Source of the DNA: Herpetosiphonaceae bacterium | GTDB taxonomy: Bacteria > Chloroflexota > Chloroflexia > Chloroflexales > Kallotenuaceae | Length of the DNA stretch: 38,469 nucleotides | Assembly (NCBI GenBank): GCA_036374795.1 | Contig: DASUTC010000284.1 | Span: 1-38,469, forward strand | Direction of reading: 5' to 3' | Part shown: piece after piece, positions 25,328 to 33,055 of the stretch | Numbering within the stretch: position 1 is the first letter of the stretch | How the letters are laid out: every line of letters starts with the position of its first letter | Made by a program: the position numbers and the translations under genes | The notes under the pieces: generated by a model | Told to the model about the DNA's origin: nothing | Database searches by the model: none | Seen by the model: the letters and a program-made list of their open reading frames with translations, nothing else

Positions 25328-25403
25328 AGTGTAGCACACTCTTCACAGAATGTGAAACATCACATGTGTGACATTTCACATTCTGTGAAACGTATGCTAG
25401 ACT
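25328..25403. promoter_or_regulatory. Divergent promoters with triple-palindrome operator (copy B)
   Basis: This repeats the parA operator with the same order and spacing: TTCACAGAATGTGAA (25342-25356), TCACATGTGTGA (25360-25371) and TTCACATTCTGTGAA (25375-25389). Leftward, TTCACA (25351-25356), 17 bp, TACACT (25328-25333) points to the antirepressor and XRE genes. Rightward, TTCACA (25375-25380), 17 bp, TAGACT (25398-25403) points to the AlbA/RecG-like gene. The palindromes cover both -35 boxes. Confidence 0.7.
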
Positions 25404-25722
25404 TACAAGCAACGCGGCAGCACGCCTGGCGCGGGAGCGGTGAGCGTCTTACGACACCGGCAGCGATCAACCAATCATGGCTGTTCTCGAATGGCTTGAC
25501 ATAAGTATCAAATCAGATCGTGTCCGTGCTCCGTCCACGGTCTTCGGGGAAGCGGACCGCTCGTTTGGTGTGTCGCCTCATCAGCGCCGTACGCCGGACC
25601 CGCTCACAGCGGCGATACCGTTTCTGAATGATATACTGAGCACGCCAGCGCGTGCCGATCCTGCTGGTACGGCATACCGTTCACGGCAAGCATAGCGTAT
25701 GACAGCAAGGAAGGGATGGTGC

Positions 25723-26757
25723 ATGTCTGAACCTGATGTTTTTCTCAACGAGCAACACTTACGCAGTGCGGATAGTCTCGCGTTTCGCTCGGTCGGCCTC
25801 GAAGCACTGGACCTGGATCGCGTGAGCCGTCATATTCAGGATGCCTTCAAACGTGGACGGTATCCCGAACAGTGGCCGACCGATCCCGTAAGTTACCTGT
25901 TGCTTCGCGGGTGTGCTATCGAGGTCGACGGCGCAAATTACCCCACGGTCGCCGGTGTGCTATGCTTTGGACGGGAGCCGCAGCGGCTGATCCCGGATGC
26001 GGTTGTTGATATTGCCCATTATCGCGGCACGGTGGTCGGACGCGAGCAGCTCATCCACTTCGAGAAGGACGTATCGGGCACGATCTTTGACCAGCTCCAG
26101 CGCATCGAGAGCTACCTCTGGCAGAATACTCACCATGGAATGAACACCGACAGCGACAGCTTTCAACGGCGCGAGTTGCATGAGTACCCGCGGGTGGTCA
26201 TTCGCGAGCTGGCCGTCAACGCGCTGAGCCATCGCGACTACCATCTGACCGACACCTCAATCCGCATTACGCTCTTTCGTGACAGAATCCAGTGGGACTC
26301 GCCAGGGGGACTGCCACCCGGTGTTACCGTCGAGAATATCCTGCTTCAACAAAAATCACGCAACCGCAACATTTCCCGGGTGCTGTATGAGGCCGGGTAC
26401 GTGGAAGCCTTTGGGCAGGGGCTTGACATCGTCGTGAATGTCCTCCGCGATGAGGGCATGGAGGCGCCGCGCTTTGAGGATATCGGAGCAGCGTTTATTG
26501 TCACCGTGTTCGGGCGGAAGCTTGAAACCTTGCAAGTCGGTTTATATGCGCATCTCCCAGAAAGCCACCAGCGCATCATGAACTATCTGCGCGATCACGA
26601 CGAGGTACCGCCCATGCAACTGATCGAGCAATTCGCCCCTGAGCGGAGTCGCCGATCGGTCCAGCGCGACCTCGATCAACTGGTCGAGGCTGGCCTGATT
26701 GCCGCCTCCGGGCAGGGCAAAGCCCGCCGCTACTTTATTCGTGGCCGGAAGGGTTAG
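25723..26757 (+). CDS. RecG/AlbA-related ATP-binding transcriptional regulator
   Basis: This encodes 344 residues. The body resembles the C-terminal part of AlbA_2/Schlafen-type regulators (VAGVLCFGREPQRLIPDAVV, then ELAVNALSHRDYHLTDTSIR, which is the GHKL-like HATPase_c_4 motif, and GQGLDIVVN). The C-terminus (about 285-340) has a winged helix: RIMNYLRDHDEVPPMQLIEQ with RRSVQRDLDQLVEAGLI. The N-terminal AlbA nucleic-acid-binding domain is missing. The start at 25723 follows AAGGAAGGG; the ATG at 25699 has no ribosome site. It is expressed from the rightward promoter at copy B and lies between the antirepressor operon and the iterons. Confidence 0.8.
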   Translation: MSEPDVFLNEQHLRSADSLAFRSVGLEALDLDRVSRHIQDAFKRGRYPEQWPTDPVSYLLLRGCAIEVDGANYPTVAGVLCFGREPQRLIPDAVVDIAHYRGTVVGREQLIHFEKDVSGTIFDQLQRIESYLWQNTHHGMNTDSDSFQRRELHEYPRVVIRELAVNALSHRDYHLTDTSIRITLFRDRIQWDSPGGLPPGVTVENILLQQKSRNRNISRVLYEAGYVEAFGQGLDIVVNVLRDEGMEAPRFEDIGAAFIVTVFGRKLETLQVGLYAHLPESHQRIMNYLRDHDEVPPMQLIEQFAPERSRRSVQRDLDQLVEAGLIAASGQGKARRYFIRGRKG

Positions 26758-27374
26758 GCCGACGGTCGCACGCCTGCGCCGTACGGAACACGCCCATCCG
26801 CTTACCGAATCGCGCCAAATGAAAAGCTTCGTCTGGCGCGGTTGCCCACGAACGGTGCCACAACTGCGCCAAACTGCGCCACGTTTTGGCGCGGTTGCCC
26901 ACGAACTGCGTCAAACTGCGCCACGTTTTGGCGTGGTTGCAGCCCACCTTCCGTGGAGGGTGTCCCAACGCACGATGGCGCCAACTGCGCCACATTGCGC
27001 CACGTTTGGCATAGTTGGCGCGGTAGTGGCGAAAAGTGGCGTGCTTCACACGGGAAACTGGCGTCGTTACCTCTTGCGATTGGCGCAGTTGATCGCTATG
27101 ATCCGACTCAGAAGCGTTCGGGCCGCTTTGAGCATGACTCGTAAGGCGACTCGCACGGTAGGAAGCAACCTGTTGTAAGTATTGGACAGTCATCGGCAGT
27201 CAGCCGGACTTAAAGCAACGACCCCCGATCCTTTTGGTTTGGCCGCCACCGGATCAGAGGTCTTACCGGAACATCACCCTGCCATGGTTGATGGCATCTG
27301 GATGTCCCTGCTGATTGCTCAAGTGTAGCATGCCCGTGACATACGTCAAGAGGGCAAACTACCAAGGAGCACCT
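26758..27374. other. Candidate replication origin, upstream of initiator gene
   Basis: About 615 bp between the regulator and the initiator. The first half holds the iterons. The second half (27090-27374) is less repetitive and contains a leftward promoter-like pair TTGACG (27344-27349), 16 bp, TACACT (27322-27327), pointing away from the initiator into the iterons. No other gene is evident. DnaA boxes of the TTATCCACA type were not seen. Confidence 0.55.
26811..27086. repeat. Iteron cluster with GCGCCA/TGGCGC half-sites
   Basis: At least eleven exact GCGCCA or TGGCGC half-sites occur in about 275 bp, for example 26812-26817, 26834-26839, 26866-26871, 26876-26881, 26887-26892, 26918-26923, 26978-26983, 26987-26992, 26997-27002, 27016-27021 and 27081-27086. 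The full unit is near AACTGCGCCA. The 20-mer TGGCGCGGTTGCCCACGAAC recurs at 26834 and 26887 (53 bp apart), and a 22-bp unit beginning CAAACTGCGCCACG recurs at 26870 and 26912. Some units are inverted. This is typical of a plasmid initiator-binding array. Confidence 0.85.
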
Positions 27375-28520
27375 ATGATCGCGCCTGCACCCGTGGGAGG
27401 GCAGGATAGTTCTCTGTTGTCTGAGAACGACCGTGCCCTGGCAGACTATCAGGCCCGTCGCACCTACGCCTACGAGATCGGCGAGCGTGCCGCGCTCCAG
27501 CGCGTGATCAGCGCCGAGGCGTATCTGTTTCTGTACAAAGAGCTGGTTCGGCTGTGCAAAGACCGCACCTACTGCTGGGCGGGCGTCGCCTGGATGACCG
27601 AGCGCCTGGGCGTCAGCGAAGGCACGATCAAGCGCTGGCTGCGCCAGCTCGTAGACGCGGGGCTGATTGAGCGCACGCCCCGGCCTGGCGGCGACACCGC
27701 CCTGACGCGGGTCCCGGCCCTCGTCGCGTTTGACACGCACCAGCACGAGCCGCCGCATGGGGCACAGCCGGTATCGTCAGAGGCTACCCCGCCGCGCGTC
27801 GCCGCATCGGCTGCCGCGCCGGACGCACCGCTTTTTTTTGTGCCTGCGGAGGGGATCACGAATGAGTCCCGCCCCGACTCAGATTTGATCCGCCCCACCG
27901 TTAAAAGGCCAGATCGAATCTCCGGTGTGGTTGGTGGTACCACATCACGAAGTGGACATAACGATCCATTGCGAAATGCAGAACCGTCCCCCGTGGTGCA
28001 GCCGCTGGCGACGATCGGCGTGTGTGGCCCAGGAGTCCTCGACGAGCTGAGCGGCTATGCAGGCGATGAGATCGCGGCTATCTGCCGCTACGTCGCGCGG
28101 CAGCGGAACAGCTACAACCCGGCAGGGCTGGCGGTCTTCCTGGCGCGCTCCGGCTTCGGACGAGCGCTGCTGCGAACCAGGCAGGGGCCTGCTGCGCAGC
28201 CTGTTCCTCATCTCGCGCCGGTCGCGCCGCCTACTGGCGCAGCCGACGCCCCAGGACATGCGCGCGATTCCCGGCTCGTCGCGCTGTGGACCGAGGCGCA
28301 GGCGCAGCTCGCGCAGCAGATGACGACGCACGAGTTCGTGACGTGGGTGCAGGAGACGCAGCTGGTCGCGCTCGACGAGACGCGGGCGGTGGTGGGGGTG
28401 CCGACAATCTTCGCCCGCGAGCAGGTGCAGGCGGTCTATGCGCAGCAGATGGCCGATGCGCTGGCGGGACTGACCGGGCAGCGGGTGGCCGTGGAGGTAG
28501 TCATCGATCGCGGTGGGTAA
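27375..28520 (+). CDS. Replication initiator-like protein: winged helix plus DnaA domain-I-like C-terminus
   Basis: This encodes 381 residues. The N-terminal domain (about 30-105) is helical with a winged helix, TERLGVSEGTIKRWLRQLVD then AGLIERTP, as in HTH_36-type plasmid replication proteins. A Pro/Ala/Ser-rich linker follows, then a short helical segment (YAGDEIAAICRYVARQRNSY) and another linker. The last 80 residues match DnaA domain I: LWTEAQAQLAQQMTTHEFVT, WVQETQLVAL, then VVGVPTIFAREQVQAVYAQQ. In DnaA this domain binds the DnaB helicase. The start at 27375 follows AAGGAG; the longer frame to 27315 is not supported. With the iterons upstream, this is the most likely initiator of the replicon. 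Confidence 0.8.
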   Translation: MIAPAPVGGQDSSLLSENDRALADYQARRTYAYEIGERAALQRVISAEAYLFLYKELVRLCKDRTYCWAGVAWMTERLGVSEGTIKRWLRQLVDAGLIERTPRPGGDTALTRVPALVAFDTHQHEPPHGAQPVSSEATPPRVAASAAAPDAPLFFVPAEGITNESRPDSDLIRPTVKRPDRISGVVGGTTSRSGHNDPLRNAEPSPVVQPLATIGVCGPGVLDELSGYAGDEIAAICRYVARQRNSYNPAGLAVFLARSGFGRALLRTRQGPAAQPVPHLAPVAPPTGAADAPGHARDSRLVALWTEAQAQLAQQMTTHEFVTWVQETQLVALDETRAVVGVPTIFAREQVQAVYAQQMADALAGLTGQRVAVEVVIDRGG

Positions 28521-28897
28521 GCTTCGCGTGACGGAGGGCCGCCCTCCTCAGCGCCTCGTCACCGAGGGCGAGCGCCATTGGCGTATCGACGAGTGCGGGG
28601 CAGAGAGGGTTCGCGCGAACGTCCGATTCCCGCGCCAGGCAGGCGAGAGATCGCGAAACGTCGACCGCGCCTGCCGTTGCCGCAGCGTCCACCAGAGCGG
28701 CGACGGAAAACAGCCCGATCCACGAGGCGGTACGGTCGTGCCGTGTGGCCGCGCTGTCGCGCAGGTCCAGGCGGTCCCTGTTCCACCCCGCCGATCAGCC
28801 AATGACCGTGGCAGCATCCAGCGCAACCCCCTGGCTAAGAATGCGCGCGGAAGGAGCCGCCCGAACCCCTACGGCTCAGGCATCATCCGACGCAACG
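28521..28897. other. Gene-poor stretch after the initiator gene
   Basis: About 375 bp. A minus-strand frame at 28501-28692 (SRSLACLARESDVRANPLCP, then DEALRRAALRHA) reads like protein but matches no family I recognise and overlaps the initiator stop. It may be an eroded gene. No repeat or clear terminator was seen. Confidence 0.4.
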
Positions 28898-30196
28898 CTA
28901 GCGCCTGGGAGAACGAGCATCGCCCGGTAGCGTGGCCTGCTCGGCGCGGTCGATCGCGGCATCTGGTGGAGCGGCGGCCATTGTCCCTGCCGCATCCGTG
29001 TAGCGGTGCTCAAAGTCCAGGATGATCTGCCGCACCCGTGCGATGGCCGCGTGCGACATGGCGGGCGCTACCGGCAGATACACAAGCTGTCGCACCATGC
29101 GCTCCGCATGGGGAGTCGTCACCCTGGGTCGTTGCTGTGGCGGGGGAACGACGACTAAACGGGACGCTTTGCGTGTTGCATCAAACCCGTGTGCCTGGAG
29201 CAGGTGGACCAACCGATCAGGATCACGGCTTTCGACCGGGATCACCCACTGCGTGTGCTGCCGCGCGCCTGCCCCTGGATGCTTCAGCGGCGGGTGCTGC
29301 CTGACCATGCTGCTCAGGACCTGGGCGCGGTGCCGGATACGTCGCGGATCAGCATAGCGTAAGCGGCGATCGAGCAATCGGAGCAGCGGGGCGCATGGCT
29401 GCTGTCGTAGTCGTCCAATCAGGTCCGTTCCGCTAAAGCCCCGGGTGGCCTGGTTGAGCAGCGCATCGTGGTCAATACCACGCAGGCGACAGAGCGCGAT
29501 CAAGAGGGCAAACAGCCACGGACGGGCCAGCAGCTTGAGCACCATGAAGCGCGCGACGCGCTGCATGAACATCAAGCGGGATTGGCGCGGATACCCTGCC
29601 TGGCGCTGACGGAGTCGGGCTAAGAGGGATCGATCGCGAACCCGCAGCAAGGCTGCTCCTAACGCCGTCTGCATCTTGATGGGACCGAAGCTGAACATAC
29701 TGATGTCGCTCTGCGCATGGCCGCGATAGGATGAGGCATCATACGCCTGGGCACAATCCTCGATGACGAGCAGGCTGTGCTGCTGCGCGACCTCAATGAG
29801 CTGGTCGAGGGGCATGCGGCTCCCGAAGAGATGGGCAACCAGGATCGCTTTCGTCCGTGGGCTAACAAGCTGGTGGATCTTGGTTGGGTCGACGGCCAGG
29901 GTGTCCGGATCGAGGTCCACGGGGATAGGCACCAGGCCATGATGGACTAAAAGCTGGATCATATCGGGAATGGTGATCGCCGAAACAAGGACTTCCGTGC
30001 CGACTGGGAGCGCCAGGACGTGCAGCAGGAGGTCGAATCCGCTGCGGACCGACAGGCAGGCGAGCGTATCACGATGTGGCGACCAGCGTCCTTCAACCAC
30101 GGCCTGGGCACGCGATCGGGTATCCGGGAGCAGGCCATAGCCAAGACCTGCCAGCAAGTCAAGCCAGCCAATATCGGGTGTACCACGTGGGATCAT
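28898..30196 (-). CDS. DegT/DnrJ/EryC1/StrS-family PLP aminotransferase
   Basis: This encodes 432 residues. The PLP fold is clear: RSGFDLLLHVLALPVGTEVL near 51-70, VPIPVDLDPDTLAVDP near 89-104, VIEDCAQAYDASSYRG with Asp147 stacking on the cofactor, and FSFGPIKMQTALGAALL with the Schiff-base Lys174. The family makes amino sugars for antibiotics or surface glycans. The segment after residue 195 (ARFMVLKLLARPWLFALLIA) is unusually hydrophobic and may touch the membrane. The start at 30196 follows AGGA; the open frame to 30616 is not coding. No other sugar-biosynthesis gene is next to it, so the substrate is unknown. Confidence 0.85.
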   Translation of the reverse strand: MIPRGTPDIGWLDLLAGLGYGLLPDTRSRAQAVVEGRWSPHRDTLACLSVRSGFDLLLHVLALPVGTEVLVSAITIPDMIQLLVHHGLVPIPVDLDPDTLAVDPTKIHQLVSPRTKAILVAHLFGSRMPLDQLIEVAQQHSLLVIEDCAQAYDASSYRGHAQSDISMFSFGPIKMQTALGAALLRVRDRSLLARLRQRQAGYPRQSRLMFMQRVARFMVLKLLARPWLFALLIALCRLRGIDHDALLNQATRGFSGTDLIGRLRQQPCAPLLRLLDRRLRYADPRRIRHRAQVLSSMVRQHPPLKHPGAGARQHTQWVIPVESRDPDRLVHLLQAHGFDATRKASRLVVVPPPQQRPRVTTPHAERMVRQLVYLPVAPAMSHAAIARVRQIILDFEHRYTDAAGTMAAAPPDAAIDRAEQATLPGDARSPRR

Positions 30197-30207
30197 ATCA
30201 CGTCCTG

Positions 30208-30233
30208 ACCGAAGCTTCGGTAGGGATAGTATA
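30208..30233 (-). promoter_or_regulatory. -10 box and palindrome before the aminotransferase
   Basis: TATACT (minus strand, 30228-30233) is followed by the perfect 14-bp palindrome ACCGAAGCTTCGGT (30208-30221), 12 bp before the start codon. The palindrome could be an operator or a leader hairpin. No convincing -35 was found. Confidence 0.45.
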
Positions 30234-30606
30234 GCGCATGGCGTCAACGCATCATCGAGGGGAACGCAGCATGACAAAGACGCGGAGACGACCGCAAGGC
30301 TGCTACAATCGTGCTCCGCTGGCCCGCCCAGGGTGAGCGCCGGATGGCTTGAACGCTCGTCCTGACAGGAGTCCGGTTCATCCGCTACGCCGACGTCCTG
30401 CCTGGCGACGTTGGCACCCGTCAGGCAGCCGAGGACATCAAAACGCACGTCACTATGTGGCTGGTCACGCATCTTCACCTGACACGCTACTTTCCCGATG
30501 CGCTCGTGGTATGCCAGTCCACGGGTATGCACGAGTTGCAAGCGGTCGTCGATGGGCGTAGCATGGGATGCTGGGCCTGGCTGATCCTGAGTCAAAGGAG
30601 GGCAGC

Positions 30607-31113
30607 ATGACGACATCCCTACGCGGTGAGCTGGAAGCCGCGCGACTGATCTTCCATTTTCTGCTCGATTCGCTCTCCGACGAGGAGTTAATGCGACACA
30701 GTCACAATCCAGCGTGGACGAACAAGCACATGCTCTTCCACATGGCCTTGGGCTTTTTTCTGCTCCCGATTCTCAGCCTCTTAGTGCTGGTGTTCGGACG
30801 ATTACCAGCAATCTTTTCTCGCATCTTCGCTCGTATACTCAATGGTGCGACCCCGGCCTTTAACCTCATCAATGCGCTGGGGGCGTATGGAGGTGGACGA
30901 GTCGTTCCGCGATCCGCAATGTATACGATCTTCGATGGGGTGTATGCGCTGAGCATGCAGATCGCCGATCATCTTCCGGCTGAGGAGTGGACGCGGGGCA
31001 TGTATTACCCGACGGCCTGGGATGCCCTGTTTACTCCCTACATGACATTGGAAGACGTGTTTCGGTTTCCCGTGCGGCACTTCTACACGCATGTCAAGCA
31101 GATAGCACGGTGA
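30607..31113 (+). CDS. DinB-like protein with a membrane segment
   Basis: This encodes 168 residues. The helical bundle and His pattern (NPAWTNKHMLFHMALGFF near residue 37 and VRHFYTHVKQIAR at the end) fit the DinB superfamily, whose members use a metal bound by three His, often as thiol-dependent transferases. Between them lies a hydrophobic stretch, FFLLPILSLLVLVFGRLP, long enough to span a membrane, which is unusual in the family. The start at 30607 follows AAAGGAGG. It is divergent from the aminotransferase and convergent with the glycosylase operon. Reaction unknown. Confidence 0.7.
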   Translation: MTTSLRGELEAARLIFHFLLDSLSDEELMRHSHNPAWTNKHMLFHMALGFFLLPILSLLVLVFGRLPAIFSRIFARILNGATPAFNLINALGAYGGGRVVPRSAMYTIFDGVYALSMQIADHLPAEEWTRGMYYPTAWDALFTPYMTLEDVFRFPVRHFYTHVKQIAR

Positions 31114-31134
31114 GGCGCGCTTTCTGGCATGAGG

Positions 31135-31177
31135 ATGAGCGGCGGCGCAACGGCTGAGCTCCCCTGACGCCGCTCAT
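31135..31177. terminator. Long-stem hairpin between convergent genes
   Basis: A perfect 10-bp inverted repeat, ATGAGCGGCG (31135-31144) and CGCCGCTCAT (31168-31177), with a 23-nt loop, sits between the DinB-like gene and the glycosylase stop. It could terminate in both directions, but no U-tract is present. Confidence 0.5.
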
Positions 31178-31260
31178 GCACACCATGGGATATGAGTCTG
31201 AACGGACGGGACCACCGCCGACCCGATGACGGGTACACTATGAGCGCTCCGTCGTCAACA

Positions 31261-32517
31261 TCAGCGTGCATGCGCTTCTAGTGCAGCGTCTACGCATTGG
31301 CGCAGCAGCGGCTCGCGAATCGCCGCTGCATCCAGCGTGCGCGCGCCGAGAAACGTCACGAAGCGCGCAAACCCACGCGCTAATGCTTCCGCAAATGCCG
31401 CATCGGTGCCGAGGGATTCATCCTCCAGCCACAGGCCCAGGATGATGAACGTGCCGGTCGTCCGGTCGAGCTTGCTGTCGAAGCGCGCGACGAGCCGGTC
31501 GCCCCACAACACCGGCAGCGTGTAGTAGCCGAACCTCCGCCGGTGCGCAGGCTTGTAGACCTCCCACACGTAGTCGAAGCCAAATACCACGCTGGCTCGC
31601 CCGCGCGCGCTGACCTGATCGAGCGGTGCGAGGAAGACGACCTCTTCCGTCGTAGTCGTCTTCAACGGCGTCCATGCCTCCGGCATACGCCCTGCGCTCA
31701 ACTCGCGCAGCACCTCGGCGTCGCTCCCGAGCGCGTAGTGCATCGCCTTCCAGCCTTCAACCTTGACCTCGATGAGGTCGCCGTCGGCCACCATCGCCGC
31801 GCGTAGCTGCTGGACGCTACTGAACGGCACGCCGCGCAGAAACGAATCTGCCACACGGCTTAGCCGCGCCAGGCCGGAGAAGCTGACTTCCTTTGTGATC
31901 AAGAAGCGGTTAGCCTCTGCCTCGTCGCTCTCACGAATAAGATGCGCAGGCGCGACCGTCTCCGTGAGGGCGTACACGCGCTCGAAGCGCTCGCGGTGGT
32001 GCGTCATCACCTCGCCGGTGAGCCACAAATAATACAACGCTAACGCGCTGTCCTTGCGACCGCGATAGCTGTGCGTTCGCGTCCGCGTCGCCATCGCGAA
32101 GTCGCGGTTGCTCACGGTGCCGCGCTCGTGCAAGATGGCCCGCATTTCGACAATAGCATCAGCGTGGTCGCGGGCAATGCTGCGCATGCGCGGGCCGCTC
32201 TCGCCCTCACGGCGCATCACCACGCGCCAGTGCGGCAGCTCGTCCATCGGTCGGACGGCCAGCCAGCCACCCCAGTCAAAGAACTTGCGCTGCCGATAGG
32301 CCAGATCTTCCCACAGGCCAGGCGTATAGTCGAGGACGCGGCTGTGCAGCGTGATGTCATGACTACGCGCGATGATGTGCAGCGGGTCGAGCTGCAGGTA
32401 CTCCATCGCGCGCATAGCCTGCTCGGTGCCCGTGATGCCGCGCCAGCGTCGCCCGGGCCACAGGCCCTGCTTGCCGAGGATGAAGCGGCGGGCGGTTTCG
32501 ATCGTAATCGTCAGCAT
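31261..32517 (-). CDS. Winged-helix DNA glycosylase, AlkX/YcaQ family (HTH_42)
   Basis: This encodes 418 residues with the tandem winged-helix layout of the HTH_42 family. The family's catalytic Q-x-D motif is present as Q42-L-D44 in YLQLDPLHII. Other conserved parts are LHSRVLDYTPGLWEDLAYRQ, KFFDWGGWLAVRPMDELPHW, FLAPLDQVSARGR and LPVLWGDRLVARFDSKLDR. Enzymes of this type (E. coli AlkX/YcaQ, Streptomyces AlkZ) remove bulky alkylated bases and unhook interstrand crosslinks. It is the third gene of the hydrolase-DinB operon, starting 6 bp after the DinB stop. Confidence 0.87.
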   Translation of the reverse strand: MLTITIETARRFILGKQGLWPGRRWRGITGTEQAMRAMEYLQLDPLHIIARSHDITLHSRVLDYTPGLWEDLAYRQRKFFDWGGWLAVRPMDELPHWRVVMRREGESGPRMRSIARDHADAIVEMRAILHERGTVSNRDFAMATRTRTHSYRGRKDSALALYYLWLTGEVMTHHRERFERVYALTETVAPAHLIRESDEAEANRFLITKEVSFSGLARLSRVADSFLRGVPFSSVQQLRAAMVADGDLIEVKVEGWKAMHYALGSDAEVLRELSAGRMPEAWTPLKTTTTEEVVFLAPLDQVSARGRASVVFGFDYVWEVYKPAHRRRFGYYTLPVLWGDRLVARFDSKLDRTTGTFIILGLWLEDESLGTDAAFAEALARGFARFVTFLGARTLDAAAIREPLLRQCVDAALEAHAR

Positions 32518-32523
32518 GATGTC

Positions 32524-33030
32524 CTATGGATGCTTCTCACGTGTGCTTTCATCACGGCATGATCCCACCCAATCGATCGCACTCGCTCGCGTACCCAGGC
32601 GCTCCATTAATTCACCAACATGCTGCTGAATGTGGCGAATCGAGTACAGCTGCACTTCGAATGTCGTAAATGGTAGCCAGTCAAAGCCCGACGCTGCGGC
32701 TAACTCCATGGTCGACACGTTTTCGACGACCTGGCGCTGACAGAAGGCAAGGTACGCGAGCACCGTCGCTTTGGTCGCTGACTCGGCGGGTTGTGTGCGC
32801 ACGTCATCTTCAAACCGATAGGCGTCGCGGTGCCCAGACCAGACGCGAAACGCCTGCTCCGATTCTTGAAGGTACAGGTGCGTGAAGAACAGTGCGTGAT
32901 AGGCGACCTGCGAGAACGTGTTGCGGTCGTCCGGACGGTGCCAGAGCGTTTCGGGGCACGCGAGAATCGATTGCTTGAGCATGTCGAGGGCAGCGTGGTA
33001 TTGCGAGATGATCGGTTCACGGTAATCCAT
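32524..33030 (-). CDS. DinB family protein
   Basis: This encodes 168 residues. The DinB His triad is visible: SQVAYHALFFTHLYLQ near residue 40 and RHIQQHVGELMERLG near 130, in a four-helix bundle. Members are metal-dependent and often linked to low-molecular-weight thiol chemistry. The start at 33030 follows GGGAGG. It is the middle gene of the operon, 25 bp after the hydrolase and 6 bp before the glycosylase. The exact reaction is unknown. Confidence 0.85.
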   Translation of the reverse strand: MDYREPIISQYHAALDMLKQSILACPETLWHRPDDRNTFSQVAYHALFFTHLYLQESEQAFRVWSGHRDAYRFEDDVRTQPAESATKATVLAYLAFCQRQVVENVSTMELAAASGFDWLPFTTFEVQLYSIRHIQQHVGELMERLGTRASAIDWVGSCRDESTREKHP

Positions 33031-33055
33031 GGCGGGGCCTCCCCAATGATTGCGC

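Noticed and set aside
23437-25389. Palindromes as canonical parS sites
   Set aside because: Arms match the parS half-sites, but a 5-bp gap separates them where canonical parS has none, and they overlap promoters. They were kept as operators with ParB binding only as an alternative.
26811-27086. Repeats at 26.8-27.1 kb as a CRISPR array
   Set aside because: Units are short, vary in orientation and spacing, and no cas gene is nearby; an iteron reading fits better.
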